A stretch of DNA of 64,000 bases, from positions 62,001 through 126,000 of the forward strand of contig JAZOWA010000034.1 in the NCBI GenBank assembly GCA_045659025.1, given 5' to 3'. Position numbers and translations under genes: made by a program. The DNA comes from SIG455 sp045659025 (GTDB lineage: Bacteria; Bacillota; Clostridia; UMGS1810). A model generated the notes under the pieces. That model was not told the origin of the DNA. It ran no database searches and saw nothing but the letters and a program-made list of their open reading frames with translations. Positions 33,470-42,340 of this stretch are shown one piece after another. Each line of letters opens with the position of its first letter. The stretch's first letter is position 1.

Positions 33470-34057
33470 TCACCTGTAAAGTCCGTTTTTGATTATATAT
33501 TCCGCCACTTTGGGAGGAACAATACCATCTATATTCTTATTATCCCTTATCATATTGCGGATATCCGTGGAGGAAATGTTTACAAAGGGCATGTCCGCTT
33601 TTTCTATTCTGCATCCCTCGCTGATAAGATGGTCAATCTCACTGTCAGCATCAGGATTCCCTTCTCTGCCAAACACCACGAAGGAACAGATTTTCTTTAA
33701 CTCCTCAGGGCTTTTCCATCTGTCCAGCGCCATCAGGGAGTCTGCGCCGATTATGAAGTAATACTCGTTATCATCAAGATTATTAAAATACTTTGCAGTA
33801 TCTATGGTGTAGCAATAAATATCTTTCTTAATTTCGTAGTCGGATACATAGAATCTGTCATCATCTGCCACGGCAATCTCCGTCATTTTCAGGCGGTGCT
33901 GCTTGCTCAATATATCGTCATTGTCCTTGTGGGGCGGTTGCCCGTTGGGAAGAAAGCATACTTTGTCAAACCCCATATGGTCACACACATAATCTGCCAT
34001 AGCAATATGTCCCGAGTGTATAGGATTAAATGTACCGCCTAAAATAGCTATCTTCAT
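33470..34057 (-). CDS. nadD: nicotinate-nucleotide adenylyltransferase NadD
   Basis: Makes NaAD from NaMN and ATP in NAD synthesis. GGTFNPIHSGH (HxGH type nucleotidyltransferase signature) is at the N-terminus, with IIGADSLMALDRWK in the middle and ISSTDIRNMI near the C-terminus. I use the ATG at 34057 (195 residues), one codon after a TTG. It lies 17 bp after yhbY. Confidence 0.96.
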   Translation of the reverse strand: MKIAILGGTFNPIHSGHIAMADYVCDHMGFDKVCFLPNGQPPHKDNDDILSKQHRLKMTEIAVADDDRFYVSDYEIKKDIYCYTIDTAKYFNNLDDNEYYFIIGADSLMALDRWKSPEELKKICSFVVFGREGNPDADSEIDHLISEGCRIEKADMPFVNISSTDIRNMIRDNKNIDGIVPPKVAEYIIKNGLYR

Positions 34058-34074
34058 CAACTATCACCAAAACC

Positions 34075-34368
34075 TTATTTCACAAGTACAATAACGGGAT
34101 TCTCTTCCGATGCCTTGTATATGACAAACTTTCTGCCGATTACCTGCACGGGATCTGCCCCTGTGAGCTCTGCCATCTGTCCGCAGGCTTCACGGGTGTC
34201 CAAAGGGCAATTTTCAAGCACGTGAATTTTCACTATCTCGTGGGCTTCCAAAGCATCTGATACCTGCTTCACCATATTGGGCACGATACCGCTTTTGCCT
34301 ATCTGGAAGGTGGCATTTATCGGGTTTGCAAGGCCACGAAGCTGAGCCCTCTGTCTGCTGTTTAACAT
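34075..34368 (-). CDS. yhbY: YhbY family CRM-domain RNA-binding protein
   Basis: 97 residues. The single CRM domain starts LNSRQRAQLRGLAN and contains the GxxG-like loop FQIGKSGI. It ends with VQVIGRKFVIYK. YhbY associates with pre-50S particles. It sits between obgE and nadD and has its own promoter. Confidence 0.95.
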   Translation of the reverse strand: MLNSRQRAQLRGLANPINATFQIGKSGIVPNMVKQVSDALEAHEIVKIHVLENCPLDTREACGQMAELTGADPVQVIGRKFVIYKASEENPVIVLVK

Positions 34369-34396
34369 ATATTTTTATCCTTTCAAGTTAAATTTC

Positions 34397-34425
34397 ATTA
34401 TACCTTTTTTTGATGAAAAAGTCAA
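34397..34425 (-). promoter_or_regulatory. promoter of yhbY-nadD-yqeK-LCP-rsfS-leuS
   Basis: On the minus strand, TTGACT (34425-34420), 17 bp, TATAAT (34402-34397). The -35 begins immediately after the obgE stop codon (34428-34426), so this promoter lies wholly in the 57-bp gap. Confidence 0.8.
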
Positions 34426-35703
34426 CTATTCTATATACTCAAATTCCAGTTCATATATCCTTATAAGGTCTCCTTCACCCGCACCTTTTTCAATGAGTGC
34501 TCTTATGACACCCTTCTTGCGGAGCGCGTTCTGGAAATATTGTAGAGATTCGTTATCTTCAAAGTTGGTGGAGTTGATGAGTCGCTTGAGCCACTCGCCC
34601 TCAACCACATAGGTGTCATTGTCTTTCTTGACTGTGAAGGGAGCTTCTTCCTCAAAGGTGATTACCGTCTCCTCATCCTCGTCTTCCTCATAGAGAACGG
34701 GTACAGGGATAGAATCCAATATACTGCTCACATACATCATAAGGTCAGACACTCCTGCCTTGGTAGCGGCAGATATCTTAAAGAGCTTGTAGCCACGTCT
34801 CTCAATCTCTGCACAAAACTCGTTGTACATATCCTCGTCGGTTATGATGTCTGTCTTATTGGCAACTACAATCTGATCCTTCTTGGCGAGAACGGGATTG
34901 TAAAGCTCGATTTCTTTATTGATACTGTCAAAGTCCTCAATGGGGTTTCTGCCCTCAATTCCTGATGCATCTACCACGTGGAGGAGCAGTCTTGTACGCT
35001 CAACGTGGCGGAGGAACTCATGGCCGAGACCGATACCCTCGTGGGCGCCTTCTATGATACCCGGGATATCTGCAATAACGAAACTGTTGCCCACGCCCAG
35101 GTCAACCACACCGAGATTCGGCTCCAATGTGGTGAAGTGGTAGTTTGCAATCTTGGGTTTGGCATCACTTGTAACAGAGAGCAGAGTGGACTTGCCCACA
35201 TTGGGGAAACCTACCAGACCAACGTCTGCAAGGAGTTTGAGTTCTAATATAACCTCTCTCTTTTCACCATCAGTACCGCCCTTGGCAAATCGGGGTATCT
35301 GCCTTACCGCAGTAGCGAAGTGGGAGTTGCCCCAGCCACCGCTTCCGCCCTTGGCAGCTACAAACTGCTGATCGCTTTTCTTGATGTCGGCAATTACCTT
35401 GCCCGTCTCAGCGTCTTTTACAATGGTGCCGACGGGTACATATACGATAAGGTCAGCGCCATTTTTACCGCTGCCCCTTGCCGCTTTGCCGTCACCGCCG
35501 TTTTGTGCTTTGTATTTTCTCTTATAACGGAAATCCGCCAAAGTGCTCATCTTCTCGTCTGCGGCAATAATAACACTACCGCCTCTGCCACCGTCACCGC
35601 CGTCAGGGCCGCCTGCCGCAACATATTTCTCACGGTGGAAAGACACAAGACCGTTTCCGCCGTTGCCTGCTTCTATGGTAATTACAGCTGTATCTGCCAA
35701 CAT
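34426..35703 (-). CDS. obgE: GTPase ObgE/CgtA
   Basis: A 50S assembly GTPase linked to (p)ppGpp signalling. The glycine-rich Obg fold (about residues 1-157) has GGNGLVSFHREKYVAAGGP. The G domain has GFPNVGKSTLLS, DIPGIIEGAHEGIGLGHEFL and ANKTDI. A C-terminal OCT domain (VEGEWLKRLINSTNFEDNES) follows. I start at ATG 35703 after AAGGTG (425 residues). It follows rplU-prp-rpmA, the usual order, but a terminator separates it from rpmA. Confidence 0.97.
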   Translation of the reverse strand: MLADTAVITIEAGNGGNGLVSFHREKYVAAGGPDGGDGGRGGSVIIAADEKMSTLADFRYKRKYKAQNGGDGKAARGSGKNGADLIVYVPVGTIVKDAETGKVIADIKKSDQQFVAAKGGSGGWGNSHFATAVRQIPRFAKGGTDGEKREVILELKLLADVGLVGFPNVGKSTLLSVTSDAKPKIANYHFTTLEPNLGVVDLGVGNSFVIADIPGIIEGAHEGIGLGHEFLRHVERTRLLLHVVDASGIEGRNPIEDFDSINKEIELYNPVLAKKDQIVVANKTDIITDEDMYNEFCAEIERRGYKLFKISAATKAGVSDLMMYVSSILDSIPVPVLYEEDEDEETVITFEEEAPFTVKKDNDTYVVEGEWLKRLINSTNFEDNESLQYFQNALRKKGVIRALIEKGAGEGDLIRIYELEFEYIE

Positions 35704-35862
35704 AATATACACCTTACCTTTTGCATATAGTATTTTCAAGAGGTTTTACGAAATATCAACACAAATTGTCATTTTAAAACCACGCAGGGATAAAATAACA
35801 CATTTTACATTTTACCACAAAAACCCATATCATACAACCACTGATAAGAAATTGTAATAAAA

Positions 35863-35887
35863 GAAAAATCCCAGCCGAAGCCGGGAT
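35863..35887 (-). terminator. rpmA terminator
   Basis: On the minus strand, ATCCCGGC, TTCG loop, GCTGGGAT (35887-35868), followed by TTTTTC. Confidence 0.85.
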
Positions 35888-35900
35888 TTATAAATCTTGA

Positions 35901-36182
35901 TTACTGAACCTCGTAAACGCTTACCTGTTTCTTGTCACGTCCGAGTCTTTCGAATTTAACTTTGCCGTTTGCAACTGCGAAGAGGGTGTCATCGCTACCC
36001 TTCTTAACATTCACACCGGGGTGGATTTTTGTGCCGCGCTGTCTAACTAAGATGTTGCCGGCAACAACGTACTGACCGTCGCCCTTCTTAGCGCCGAGAC
36101 GCTTGGACTCACTGTCACGACCGTTCTTGGTAGAACCCATACCCTTTTTATGAGCAAAGAGCTGTAAATCTAATCTGAACAT
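35901..36182 (-). CDS. rpmA: 50S ribosomal protein L27 (Prp-processed)
   Basis: 93 residues starting MFRLDLQLFAHKKGMGSTKN. The N-terminal extension MFRLDLQLFA must be removed in Firmicutes so that the HKKG end can reach the peptidyl-transferase centre; the protease is encoded by the gene before it. GRDSESKRLGAKKGDGQ and GNILVRQRGTKIHPG are diagnostic. Confidence 0.98.
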   Translation of the reverse strand: MFRLDLQLFAHKKGMGSTKNGRDSESKRLGAKKGDGQYVVAGNILVRQRGTKIHPGVNVKKGSDDTLFAVANGKVKFERLGRDKKQVSVYEVQ

Positions 36183-36184
36183 GG

Positions 36185-36511
36185 TTACACCTCCGTCTTT
36201 GAAACCTTAATATTTTCTTTGTATTGCCTTTCAAGTTCAACTAAATAGAGATAGAGGGTATCGAGCAAATCGTCCACCCTGTATCTTGTGGGAGTATCCA
36301 GATCCTCGGGGATAGTAAAAGACAGGAACCCGTCTCTCACGTCACCGTCGAAGTCCACTCCGACTACGTTCTCAATCCCGTTAAACACCGCAAACGCCAC
36401 GGCAGATACCGAAGCACACACAATGTCATTTTCCTCGGCGTATCCTGCGTGACCGCTGATTTCGCCTGCGATGATTGAGCCGTCTTTAGAATCAAAATTA
36501 ACCTTAATCAT
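36185..36511 (-). CDS. prp: ribosomal-processing cysteine protease Prp
   Basis: A 108-residue YsxB/Prp protein that cleaves the L27 N-terminal extension. The catalytic His is in ISGHAGYAEEND and the Cys in IVCASVSAVAFAVFNG, the family's invariant pair. It is placed between rplU and rpmA (2 bp gaps), as always in genomes with extended L27. Confidence 0.97.
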   Translation of the reverse strand: MIKVNFDSKDGSIIAGEISGHAGYAEENDIVCASVSAVAFAVFNGIENVVGVDFDGDVRDGFLSFTIPEDLDTPTRYRVDDLLDTLYLYLVELERQYKENIKVSKTEV

Positions 36512-36513
36512 GA

Positions 36514-36822
36514 TTAACCGTTGATCTTTTCAATCTGAACTTTTGTGAAAGGCTGTCTGTGACCCTGTTTTGTCTTAGAACCCTTCTTGGGTTTGTACTT
36601 GAAAACAATGATCTTTTTGCCTTTGCCCTGAGCCAAAACCTTGGCATCAACGCTGGCGCCTTCAACAACAGGTGTACCGATAACGGTGTTCTCACCGCCA
36701 ACAGCCAAAACCTTGTCAAACTTAACGGCGTCGCCTTCAGCTGCAACGAGTTTCTCAACGTAGATTACGTCACCCTCAGCAACTTTGTACTGCTTGCCGC
36801 CTGTTTCGATAATTGCGTACAT
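36514..36822 (-). CDS. rplU: 50S ribosomal protein L21
   Basis: 102 residues from ATG 36822 (MYAIIETGGKQYKVAEGD), with GGGAGGTG 8 nt upstream. GKKIIVFKYKPKKGSKTKQGHRQPFT is the conserved C-terminal block. A longer open frame to 36891 lies in the untranslated leader. Confidence 0.98.
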   Translation of the reverse strand: MYAIIETGGKQYKVAEGDVIYVEKLVAAEGDAVKFDKVLAVGGENTVIGTPVVEGASVDAKVLAQGKGKKIIVFKYKPKKGSKTKQGHRQPFTKVQIEKING

Positions 36823-36905
36823 TCTTTTTGCACCTCCCTGACCAATCTCGCTGGATAGGGTATCTGCCAAGCAGAATTTACAAAACCCCATTCCATGCGG
36901 TTACC
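36823..36905 (-). promoter_or_regulatory. L21 leader of rplU-prp-rpmA
   Basis: About 80 nt of untranslated RNA between the promoter and the rplU start, where Firmicutes carry the conserved L21 leader. It contains GGTAACCGC, a GGGG element and CAGATACCC/GGTATC-type complementary segments. The fold was not computed; the call rests on position and partial pairing. Confidence 0.6.
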
Positions 36906-36910
36906 GTGAC

Positions 36911-36939
36911 ATTATATCACAACAAATATGCCATGTCAA
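36911..36939 (-). promoter_or_regulatory. rplU promoter
   Basis: On the minus strand, TTGACA (36939-36934), 17 bp, TATAAT (36916-36911): perfect consensus. Confidence 0.9.
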
Positions 36940-36958
36940 ACATTTTTTATAAAAATAA

Positions 36959-38230
36959 TCAAATTTTGTCAAGTGCCTGACGGATATCGTCAATTATATC
37001 CTCTGCAGACTCAATACCGCAGGAGAATCTGATGAGATCAGGAGATATACCTGCCTCAATGAGCTGTTCCTCGGTGAGCTGTCTGTGGGTGTGGCTTGCG
37101 GGGTGGAGCAGACAGGTCTTTGCGTCTGCTACGTGGGTGGCAATGCTTGCAAGCTTTAAGCTGTCCATAAACTTAATGGATTTCTCTCTACCGCCCTTAA
37201 CGGCAAAGCAGAGTACACCGCAGGTGCCGTCGGGGAGATATTTCTGTGCCAGGTCATAGTATTTATCAGATTTAAGACCGGGATAATTTACCCAGGCAAT
37301 CTTGTCGTTTGTGCTCAAAAACTCTGCTACTGCAAGAGCATTGTCACAATGTCTCTTTACTCTCAGATGCAATGTTTCAAGACCTAAGTTAAGATAAAAT
37401 GCATTCTGGGGAGACTGGATAGCACCGAAGTCACGCATGAGCTGAGATGTCGCCTTGGTGATGTATGCACCTTTGCCGAACTTCTCGGTGTAGGTGATAC
37501 CGTGATAAGACTCATCGGGAGTGGTAAGACCGGGGAACTTGTCTGCATATTTTGCCCAGTCAAAGTTACCGCTGTCTACAATACATCCGCCTACGCCTAC
37601 GCCCTGACCATCCATATACTTGGTGGTAGAGTGGGTAACGATATCTGCACCCCATTCAAAGGGACGGCAGTTAACGGGGGTTGCGAAGGTATTGTCCACA
37701 ATGAGTGGCACTCCGTGGGAGTGAGCCAGACGGGCAAACTTCTCAAAGTCAAATATAGATACTGTGGGGTTGGTGATAGTCTCACCGAATCCCGCCTTGG
37801 TGTTGGGCTTGAAATACTTTGCCAACTCTTCCTCGGGAAGTGTCTGGTCTACGAAGGTGCATTCAATACCCATCTTCTTCATGGTAACTCCAAAGAGGTT
37901 GTATGTACCGCCATAGATAGATGATGAAGCAATGAAGTGGTCACCTGCTTCGCAGATGTTGAATATTGCATAGAAGTTGGCAGACTGGCCTGATGATGTG
38001 AGCATAGCTGCCACGCCGCCCTCAAGAGCGCAGATTTTCTCTGCCACCTTGTCATTGGTGGGGTTCTGAAGACGGGTGTAGAAGTAACCTGATGCCTCAA
38101 GGTCAAAGAGTTTGCCCATTTCATCGCTTGAATCGTAGGCAAAGGTAGTGCTCTGATATATGGGCAACTGTCTTGCCTCGCCTTTTGCGGGTTTGTAACC
38201 CTCGTGGAGAAGCATTGTATCAATTTTCAT
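36959..38230 (-). CDS. metY: O-acetylhomoserine sulfhydrylase MetY
   Basis: A PLP enzyme of the Cys/Met metabolism family, 423 residues, that makes homocysteine (or Met) from O-acetylhomoserine and sulfide. PLP phosphate-binding residues are in LTSSGQSANFYAI and YTRLQNPTND; the Schiff-base Lys is in DIVTHSTTKYMDGQG. The C-terminal half has VKRHCDNALAVAEFL and ATHVADAKTCLLHPASHTHRQL. It is the last gene of the run yitT-comEC-holA-CpXC-pfp-GHL10-metY. No SAM riboswitch or T-box precedes it. Confidence 0.95.
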   Translation of the reverse strand: MKIDTMLLHEGYKPAKGEARQLPIYQSTTFAYDSSDEMGKLFDLEASGYFYTRLQNPTNDKVAEKICALEGGVAAMLTSSGQSANFYAIFNICEAGDHFIASSSIYGGTYNLFGVTMKKMGIECTFVDQTLPEEELAKYFKPNTKAGFGETITNPTVSIFDFEKFARLAHSHGVPLIVDNTFATPVNCRPFEWGADIVTHSTTKYMDGQGVGVGGCIVDSGNFDWAKYADKFPGLTTPDESYHGITYTEKFGKGAYITKATSQLMRDFGAIQSPQNAFYLNLGLETLHLRVKRHCDNALAVAEFLSTNDKIAWVNYPGLKSDKYYDLAQKYLPDGTCGVLCFAVKGGREKSIKFMDSLKLASIATHVADAKTCLLHPASHTHRQLTEEQLIEAGISPDLIRFSCGIESAEDIIDDIRQALDKI

Positions 38231-38247
38231 TTGTATAACCTCCTTGG

Positions 38248-39462
38248 TTAATTGAATATAAACATATATTTAAATATGGCTTTTAACATATCCATAAAAG
38301 ATATCTGGTTTGTGGCTTTGCTTTCGAAAACCTTTTTGATTCCCTCGAGCTCCGCCTTTGCATTATCTGTCACGTTATCTCCCCATAAGGAAGAATAACT
38401 AAACATCATCACTCCGTCACAGTTATCTCTGTTTCTTAAGTATCGTAACTGTCTGGCAAGGATGTCGGTATTATCAATCCATTCCGTCTTGCCTTCTCCC
38501 GCCCATTTATCCTCCAGCCCCGATTTGTACGGTGCCATACCGATATACAGGTCGGGATAGGTGCAGAGGTCTATCCATCTGTTTGCCGTTTCATTAAAGG
38601 GCAGGACAGAGTTTGTGAATCCAAAATAAATCTGGGGTGTTATATAGTCTGCATATCCTTCCTCGGTGCACCACGTTTTGACGTCGGCAAACAGGGTGGA
38701 GTAGTTCTTTTCAATATCTGCATTGGGACTTATACCAAACAGCACATCAGGATTTATACTCTTAATAGCTTTGTATGTGTCCCGTATAAGTGTATTCACA
38801 TTTTCAAGTCGCCACGAGGCAAGGTCATCTTTGCTTCCTGACGCCGTGTAGGATGACTTGTCAAAGCTCTCATCCGCCGTGGGATAGAAATAATCGTCAA
38901 AGTGTATGCCGTCTATATCGTATTTTGATACAATCTCGCACACGCCTTTTATTATGTAATCCCTCGCATCAGCGGATGCGGGGTTAAAGTAAAGACCACC
39001 GTTATACTCGCACACCCTCTCATCCCCATACTGTTCTCTCCACACTAAAGGCACAGAGGAGTGGGTCACATTGGTGGGTGCACCTATGCGGTAGGGATTA
39101 ATCCAAGCGTGAATATCAAGGCCTCTTCTCCGCGCAGTCTCGCACATGATTGTGAAAGGGTCATACCCGGGAGATACCCCCGCTTCACCACAGACGAATC
39201 TGGAATAGGGGAAAATCGTGGAATCATAAAAAGCGTCGGAGAAAGCTCTTGCGTGGAATATGATGGTGTTAAATCCGTCATCTGCGATATTTTTGCATAT
39301 CTCATCGGCTTTTAATCGGTAGTCCGATTCATTCAAAGCAAAAAGATTACTTTTGTAATCCTGATAGGAAAACCACACACCCCGCATTTCTCCACTGTCG
39401 GCAAAGGCTGTGGCAGACAGAAGGATAAGAACTGCGATAATCATCAATAATATCCGTTTCAT
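38248..39462 (-). CDS. secreted GHL10/YngK-family glycoside hydrolase-like protein
   Basis: A 404-residue exported protein with a signal peptide (MKRILLMIIAVLILLSATAFA) and one TIM-barrel domain of the DUF187/GHL10 type. Signatures are EMRGVWFSYQDY, FNTIIFHARAF, LDIHAWINPYR, YDIDGIHFDDYFYP, FGISPNADI and ITPQIYFGF. The acidic HFDDYF pair suits a hydrolase. Family members are linked to peptidoglycan or polysaccharide cleavage, but the substrate is not fixed. The short C-terminus (LKAIFKYMFIFN) is hydrophobic. ATG 39462 follows GGGGGAAGGAA. Confidence 0.88.
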   Translation of the reverse strand: MKRILLMIIAVLILLSATAFADSGEMRGVWFSYQDYKSNLFALNESDYRLKADEICKNIADDGFNTIIFHARAFSDAFYDSTIFPYSRFVCGEAGVSPGYDPFTIMCETARRRGLDIHAWINPYRIGAPTNVTHSSVPLVWREQYGDERVCEYNGGLYFNPASADARDYIIKGVCEIVSKYDIDGIHFDDYFYPTADESFDKSSYTASGSKDDLASWRLENVNTLIRDTYKAIKSINPDVLFGISPNADIEKNYSTLFADVKTWCTEEGYADYITPQIYFGFTNSVLPFNETANRWIDLCTYPDLYIGMAPYKSGLEDKWAGEGKTEWIDNTDILARQLRYLRNRDNCDGVMMFSYSSLWGDNVTDNAKAELEGIKKVFESKATNQISFMDMLKAIFKYMFIFN

Positions 39463-39490
39463 TTCCTTCCCCCTCACAATAGTTACAGTA

Positions 39491-40687
39491 TCAGGACTTT
39501 CTTATAAGATGCACGGGCATTCCGCTCTGTGTGGGAGCAGAAACCTCGCCTGCAATAAGGGGGGCGGCATATTCGATAAACTTGCCTGTCACGCCGTTAC
39601 CCTCAGTGGTTATAAATTCATCAGGCACCTTCTTCTCGGAGTTTGCAATGCCCTCAATGGATACCGCCTCAATCTCACAGGTAAAGGGTGCGTAATTTGT
39701 ATGCTTGTATGCCATCATAATGGCGGTTTTGCCTTCCTCGGCAGATTTTACGGCGCTTCTGCCTATCATAACAGACAGAGCCATATCCGTTTCAGACATA
39801 AGGTGGGATGCACATCTCTGGGAGAGGTTGAGTTCAACCGCTCTTGCCTTGCATCCGATTTCTTCTTTAATAAGATTTTCAAGCACCTTTCCCGCACCAC
39901 CAAGCTGGCTGTGACCAAAGGTATCGTTGGCAAAGGTGGCACTCTTGGATATATATTCACCGCTTTCGTCTCTTATGCCCTCGGAAATTGCCACTACCAC
40001 GCTCTTTTTCTTTGCGATCACGTCTTTGACGTCTGCGATGAATTTGTCCTTGGTAAAGGGACGTTCGGGAAGATATATAAGGTCGGGAGTGGTGTTGCCG
40101 TTGCAACGGGCAAGCACAGATGATGCAGCAAGCCAGCCTGCATTTCTGCCCATTATCTCAATGATGGTTACAGATTCAAGGTCATAGCAGGTGCAGTCTC
40201 TGGTAATCTCCATTACGGATGTGGCAATATATTTTGCCGCAGAGCCGAATCCCGGGCAATGGTCGGTGATGCAAAGGTCGTTGTCAATGGTCTTGGGCAC
40301 ACCGATTACCTGCACGCCGTGCTCTGCACCCTTAACGGATAACTTTGCTACCGTATCCATAGAATCGTTACCGCCTATGTAGAAGAAGTATCCGATATTG
40401 TGGGACTTCATCACCTCAAAGGCTCTGTCCATATCCTCTTCGTTGATACGCTTTCTGCAGGAGCCGAGATACGCACCGGGAGTGGTTCTCAAAATCTCAA
40501 TATCATTTTTTGAGAGGGTCTCGTTAAGGTTCATAAGATTATCCGATAAAATACCGTCAATTCCGTTAACCGCACCATAGAGGGTGCCGATTTTATTTGA
40601 TGCAAAGCATTGCTCTATCACACCCGAAAGAGTGGCATTGATTACGGCGGTAGGTCCGCCGGATTGTCCTACGACAGCGTTTTTCAT
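39491..40687 (-). CDS. pfp: 6-phosphofructokinase, probably PPi-dependent
   Basis: 398 residues of the PFK family. GGNDSMD carries Asp where ATP-PFK has Gly (GGDG), and PKTIDNDL carries Lys where ATP-PFK has Gly (PGTIDND). Both are hallmarks of pyrophosphate-linked enzymes, giving reversible F6P/F1,6BP conversion. EIMGRNAGWLAA and the active-site arginine region are present. I start at 40687: AGGAGG, within the end of the CpXC gene, lies 9 nt upstream, while an earlier ATG abuts it. 1 bp gap to the CpXC stop. Confidence 0.92.
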   Translation of the reverse strand: MKNAVVGQSGGPTAVINATLSGVIEQCFASNKIGTLYGAVNGIDGILSDNLMNLNETLSKNDIEILRTTPGAYLGSCRKRINEEDMDRAFEVMKSHNIGYFFYIGGNDSMDTVAKLSVKGAEHGVQVIGVPKTIDNDLCITDHCPGFGSAAKYIATSVMEITRDCTCYDLESVTIIEIMGRNAGWLAASSVLARCNGNTTPDLIYLPERPFTKDKFIADVKDVIAKKKSVVVAISEGIRDESGEYISKSATFANDTFGHSQLGGAGKVLENLIKEEIGCKARAVELNLSQRCASHLMSETDMALSVMIGRSAVKSAEEGKTAIMMAYKHTNYAPFTCEIEAVSIEGIANSEKKVPDEFITTEGNGVTGKFIEYAAPLIAGEVSAPTQSGMPVHLIRKS

Positions 40688-40688
40688 A

Positions 40689-41333
40689 TTATACATCCTC
40701 CTGATTTTGAGCCTTTGCCCAGTTGATGTCAATTTCTTTCCATTCCGTTATGAATGCATCTGCGGTTTCTTTTTCAAACCGCTTGTATTCACCGCGATAA
40801 GCTTCAAAGGGGACCCTTTGCTCACGGATTTTCCGGTCATACTCATCATATATGCCAAAAATCATTCCGTTCCCGTCGGCACTGTCTAAGATAATCTTTG
40901 TGTTATCCTCGGTGCCTGAGGTGGATTTCACATATTTATATTTTACAGTTTCCAAAGCCCTATCGTCAAGGTCAAATTCAAAAATCCTCACTTTTTCAAT
41001 AAGGCATATAAATTCTCTCACAATACGCAGACGTATGTAGGGTTTGCCCAATATATCAAATATTGCATTTTTCTCCCTCGGTGGTTTTATGTCTTGACCT
41101 ATTGAGGCTACGGCATAGCCTTTGTCAAAGTTGAAAACCACGCATCCCTGTTCGAAATAGAACTTCTCTTTGCAATGAGGACAGGTGATAAGATTCGCCT
41201 CACCTGCCAACACCTTTCGGAATACGGATATATTTTCTTTTGCGCTTATGACGCGGGGGGATATGCTTACAGAATCAATGTACACTTTGCATAGCGGACA
41301 GAATGCGGGAGAAGAAAGGTTCTCTGTGTTCAT
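40689..41333 (-). CDS. CpXC-domain protein of unknown function
   Basis: 214 residues, no signal peptide. The N-terminal 60 residues hold two CPxC pairs (FCPLCK and ITCPHCKEKFYFEQG), as in CpXC zinc-binding domains. The rest is mixed alpha/beta with charged helices (EFICLIEKVRIFEFDLDD, EAYRGEYKRFEKETADAFITEWKEI). Its ATG overlaps the holA stop (ATGA) and its end carries the SD for pfp, so it is translationally coupled to both. No function can be assigned from sequence. Confidence 0.75.
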   Translation of the reverse strand: MNTENLSSPAFCPLCKVYIDSVSISPRVISAKENISVFRKVLAGEANLITCPHCKEKFYFEQGCVVFNFDKGYAVASIGQDIKPPREKNAIFDILGKPYIRLRIVREFICLIEKVRIFEFDLDDRALETVKYKYVKSTSGTEDNTKIILDSADGNGMIFGIYDEYDRKIREQRVPFEAYRGEYKRFEKETADAFITEWKEIDINWAKAQNQEDV

Positions 41334-42340
41334 CTTCCCACCTGCATAAGATTGGTGGCAAGTTTCTCCACCACAAGCCAAGGCTCACACAGACCGCCCT
41401 TGATCTCGTCGTCTGCTTCTTTGCATAAAAATATTGCTTCGTCAAGGTCATCAAGGGAAAATTTCTTTGCGGTTGCAATATGCTTTTTAATCACAAAATC
41501 CCTTGTCTTTGTCCTGCTTGCAATCTCTGCTACAGAGAAATCCCTCTGCAATATCTTTGCCTTGCGGAGTAGTGAATACTGCCTGAATATGAGGGATATG
41601 AGTACAACGGGTTGCTCCTTCAATGTTTTAAGGTCTGCAATTTGCTGTACTACCTGTTTTGACTTGCCTGCTACGATATTGTCAATGAGTTCAAATATTC
41701 TGCCTTCAAGACTTCTGCAGATACACTCCTCCACCGCCCTGCGGGATATGAGTTCGTCACCATCTTTGGCATAGGCGATAAGTTTTTCCGCCTCGCCCTT
41801 GAGGAGATACATACCGGTACCCACATTTTCTATTACAAAGATTATATCATCCTTTGTCATTTTCTTACCGCCACTTGCGATACGACGTGCAAACCAGTTG
41901 ATAAGCTCCGCCTCTTTCTGTGTGGGGAACTCTTCTGCTGTGTGGTTAGATGATATTGCTTTGAAAAGTGATTTTCTTTTGTCAACTTCGCTTTCGCAAA
42001 ATACCACTACCGCATAGTCAGGGAGATTTGAAAGGGTGTCAAGCCAGAACTTCACATCACCCTCGCTTGCCTTGGCAAATATACCGCTGTTTTTAATTAC
42101 CAGTACCTTCTTATCCGCCATGAAAGGAAAGGAAAGCATAAATTCCGCTACTTTGTCGTTGTCGATTTTCTCGTTGTTTATTTTAAGCAGATTGAATTCC
42201 ACAGGTCCCTCTTGGGTGCAAAGGCTCACAATACTGTCAGTATAAAAATCCTTGAGGTAATCCTCTTCGCCGTATATGAGGTATGCGCCTGATACGGACT
42301 TGTCTTTAATCTGTTCTTTTATGCTTTTCAAATTACTCAC
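41330..42340 (-). CDS. holA: DNA polymerase III subunit delta HolA
   Basis: The clamp-loader delta subunit that opens the beta clamp. The 336 residues start KSIKEQIKDKSVSGAYLIYGEEDYLKDFYTD; FPFMADKKVLVIKNSGIF and WFARRIASGGKKMTKD are typical, and the C-terminal LISLIFRQYSLLRKAKIL begins the collar domain. It overlaps comEC by 8 bp, the common comEC-holA pairing. Confidence 0.95.
   Translation of the reverse strand: MSNLKSIKEQIKDKSVSGAYLIYGEEDYLKDFYTDSIVSLCTQEGPVEFNLLKINNEKIDNDKVAEFMLSFPFMADKKVLVIKNSGIFAKASEGDVKFWLDTLSNLPDYAVVVFCESEVDKRKSLFKAISSNHTAEEFPTQKEAELINWFARRIASGGKKMTKDDIIFVIENVGTGMYLLKGEAEKLIAYAKDGDELISRRAVEECICRSLEGRIFELIDNIVAGKSKQVVQQIADLKTLKEQPVVLISLIFRQYSLLRKAKILQRDFSVAEIASRTKTRDFVIKKHIATAKKFSLDDLDEAIFLCKEADDEIKGGLCEPWLVVEKLATNLMQVGR

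Noticed and set aside
36823..36891. N-terminal extension of rplU
   Set aside because: The 23 extra codons fall in the L21 leader, and the SD sits directly before the ATG at 36822.
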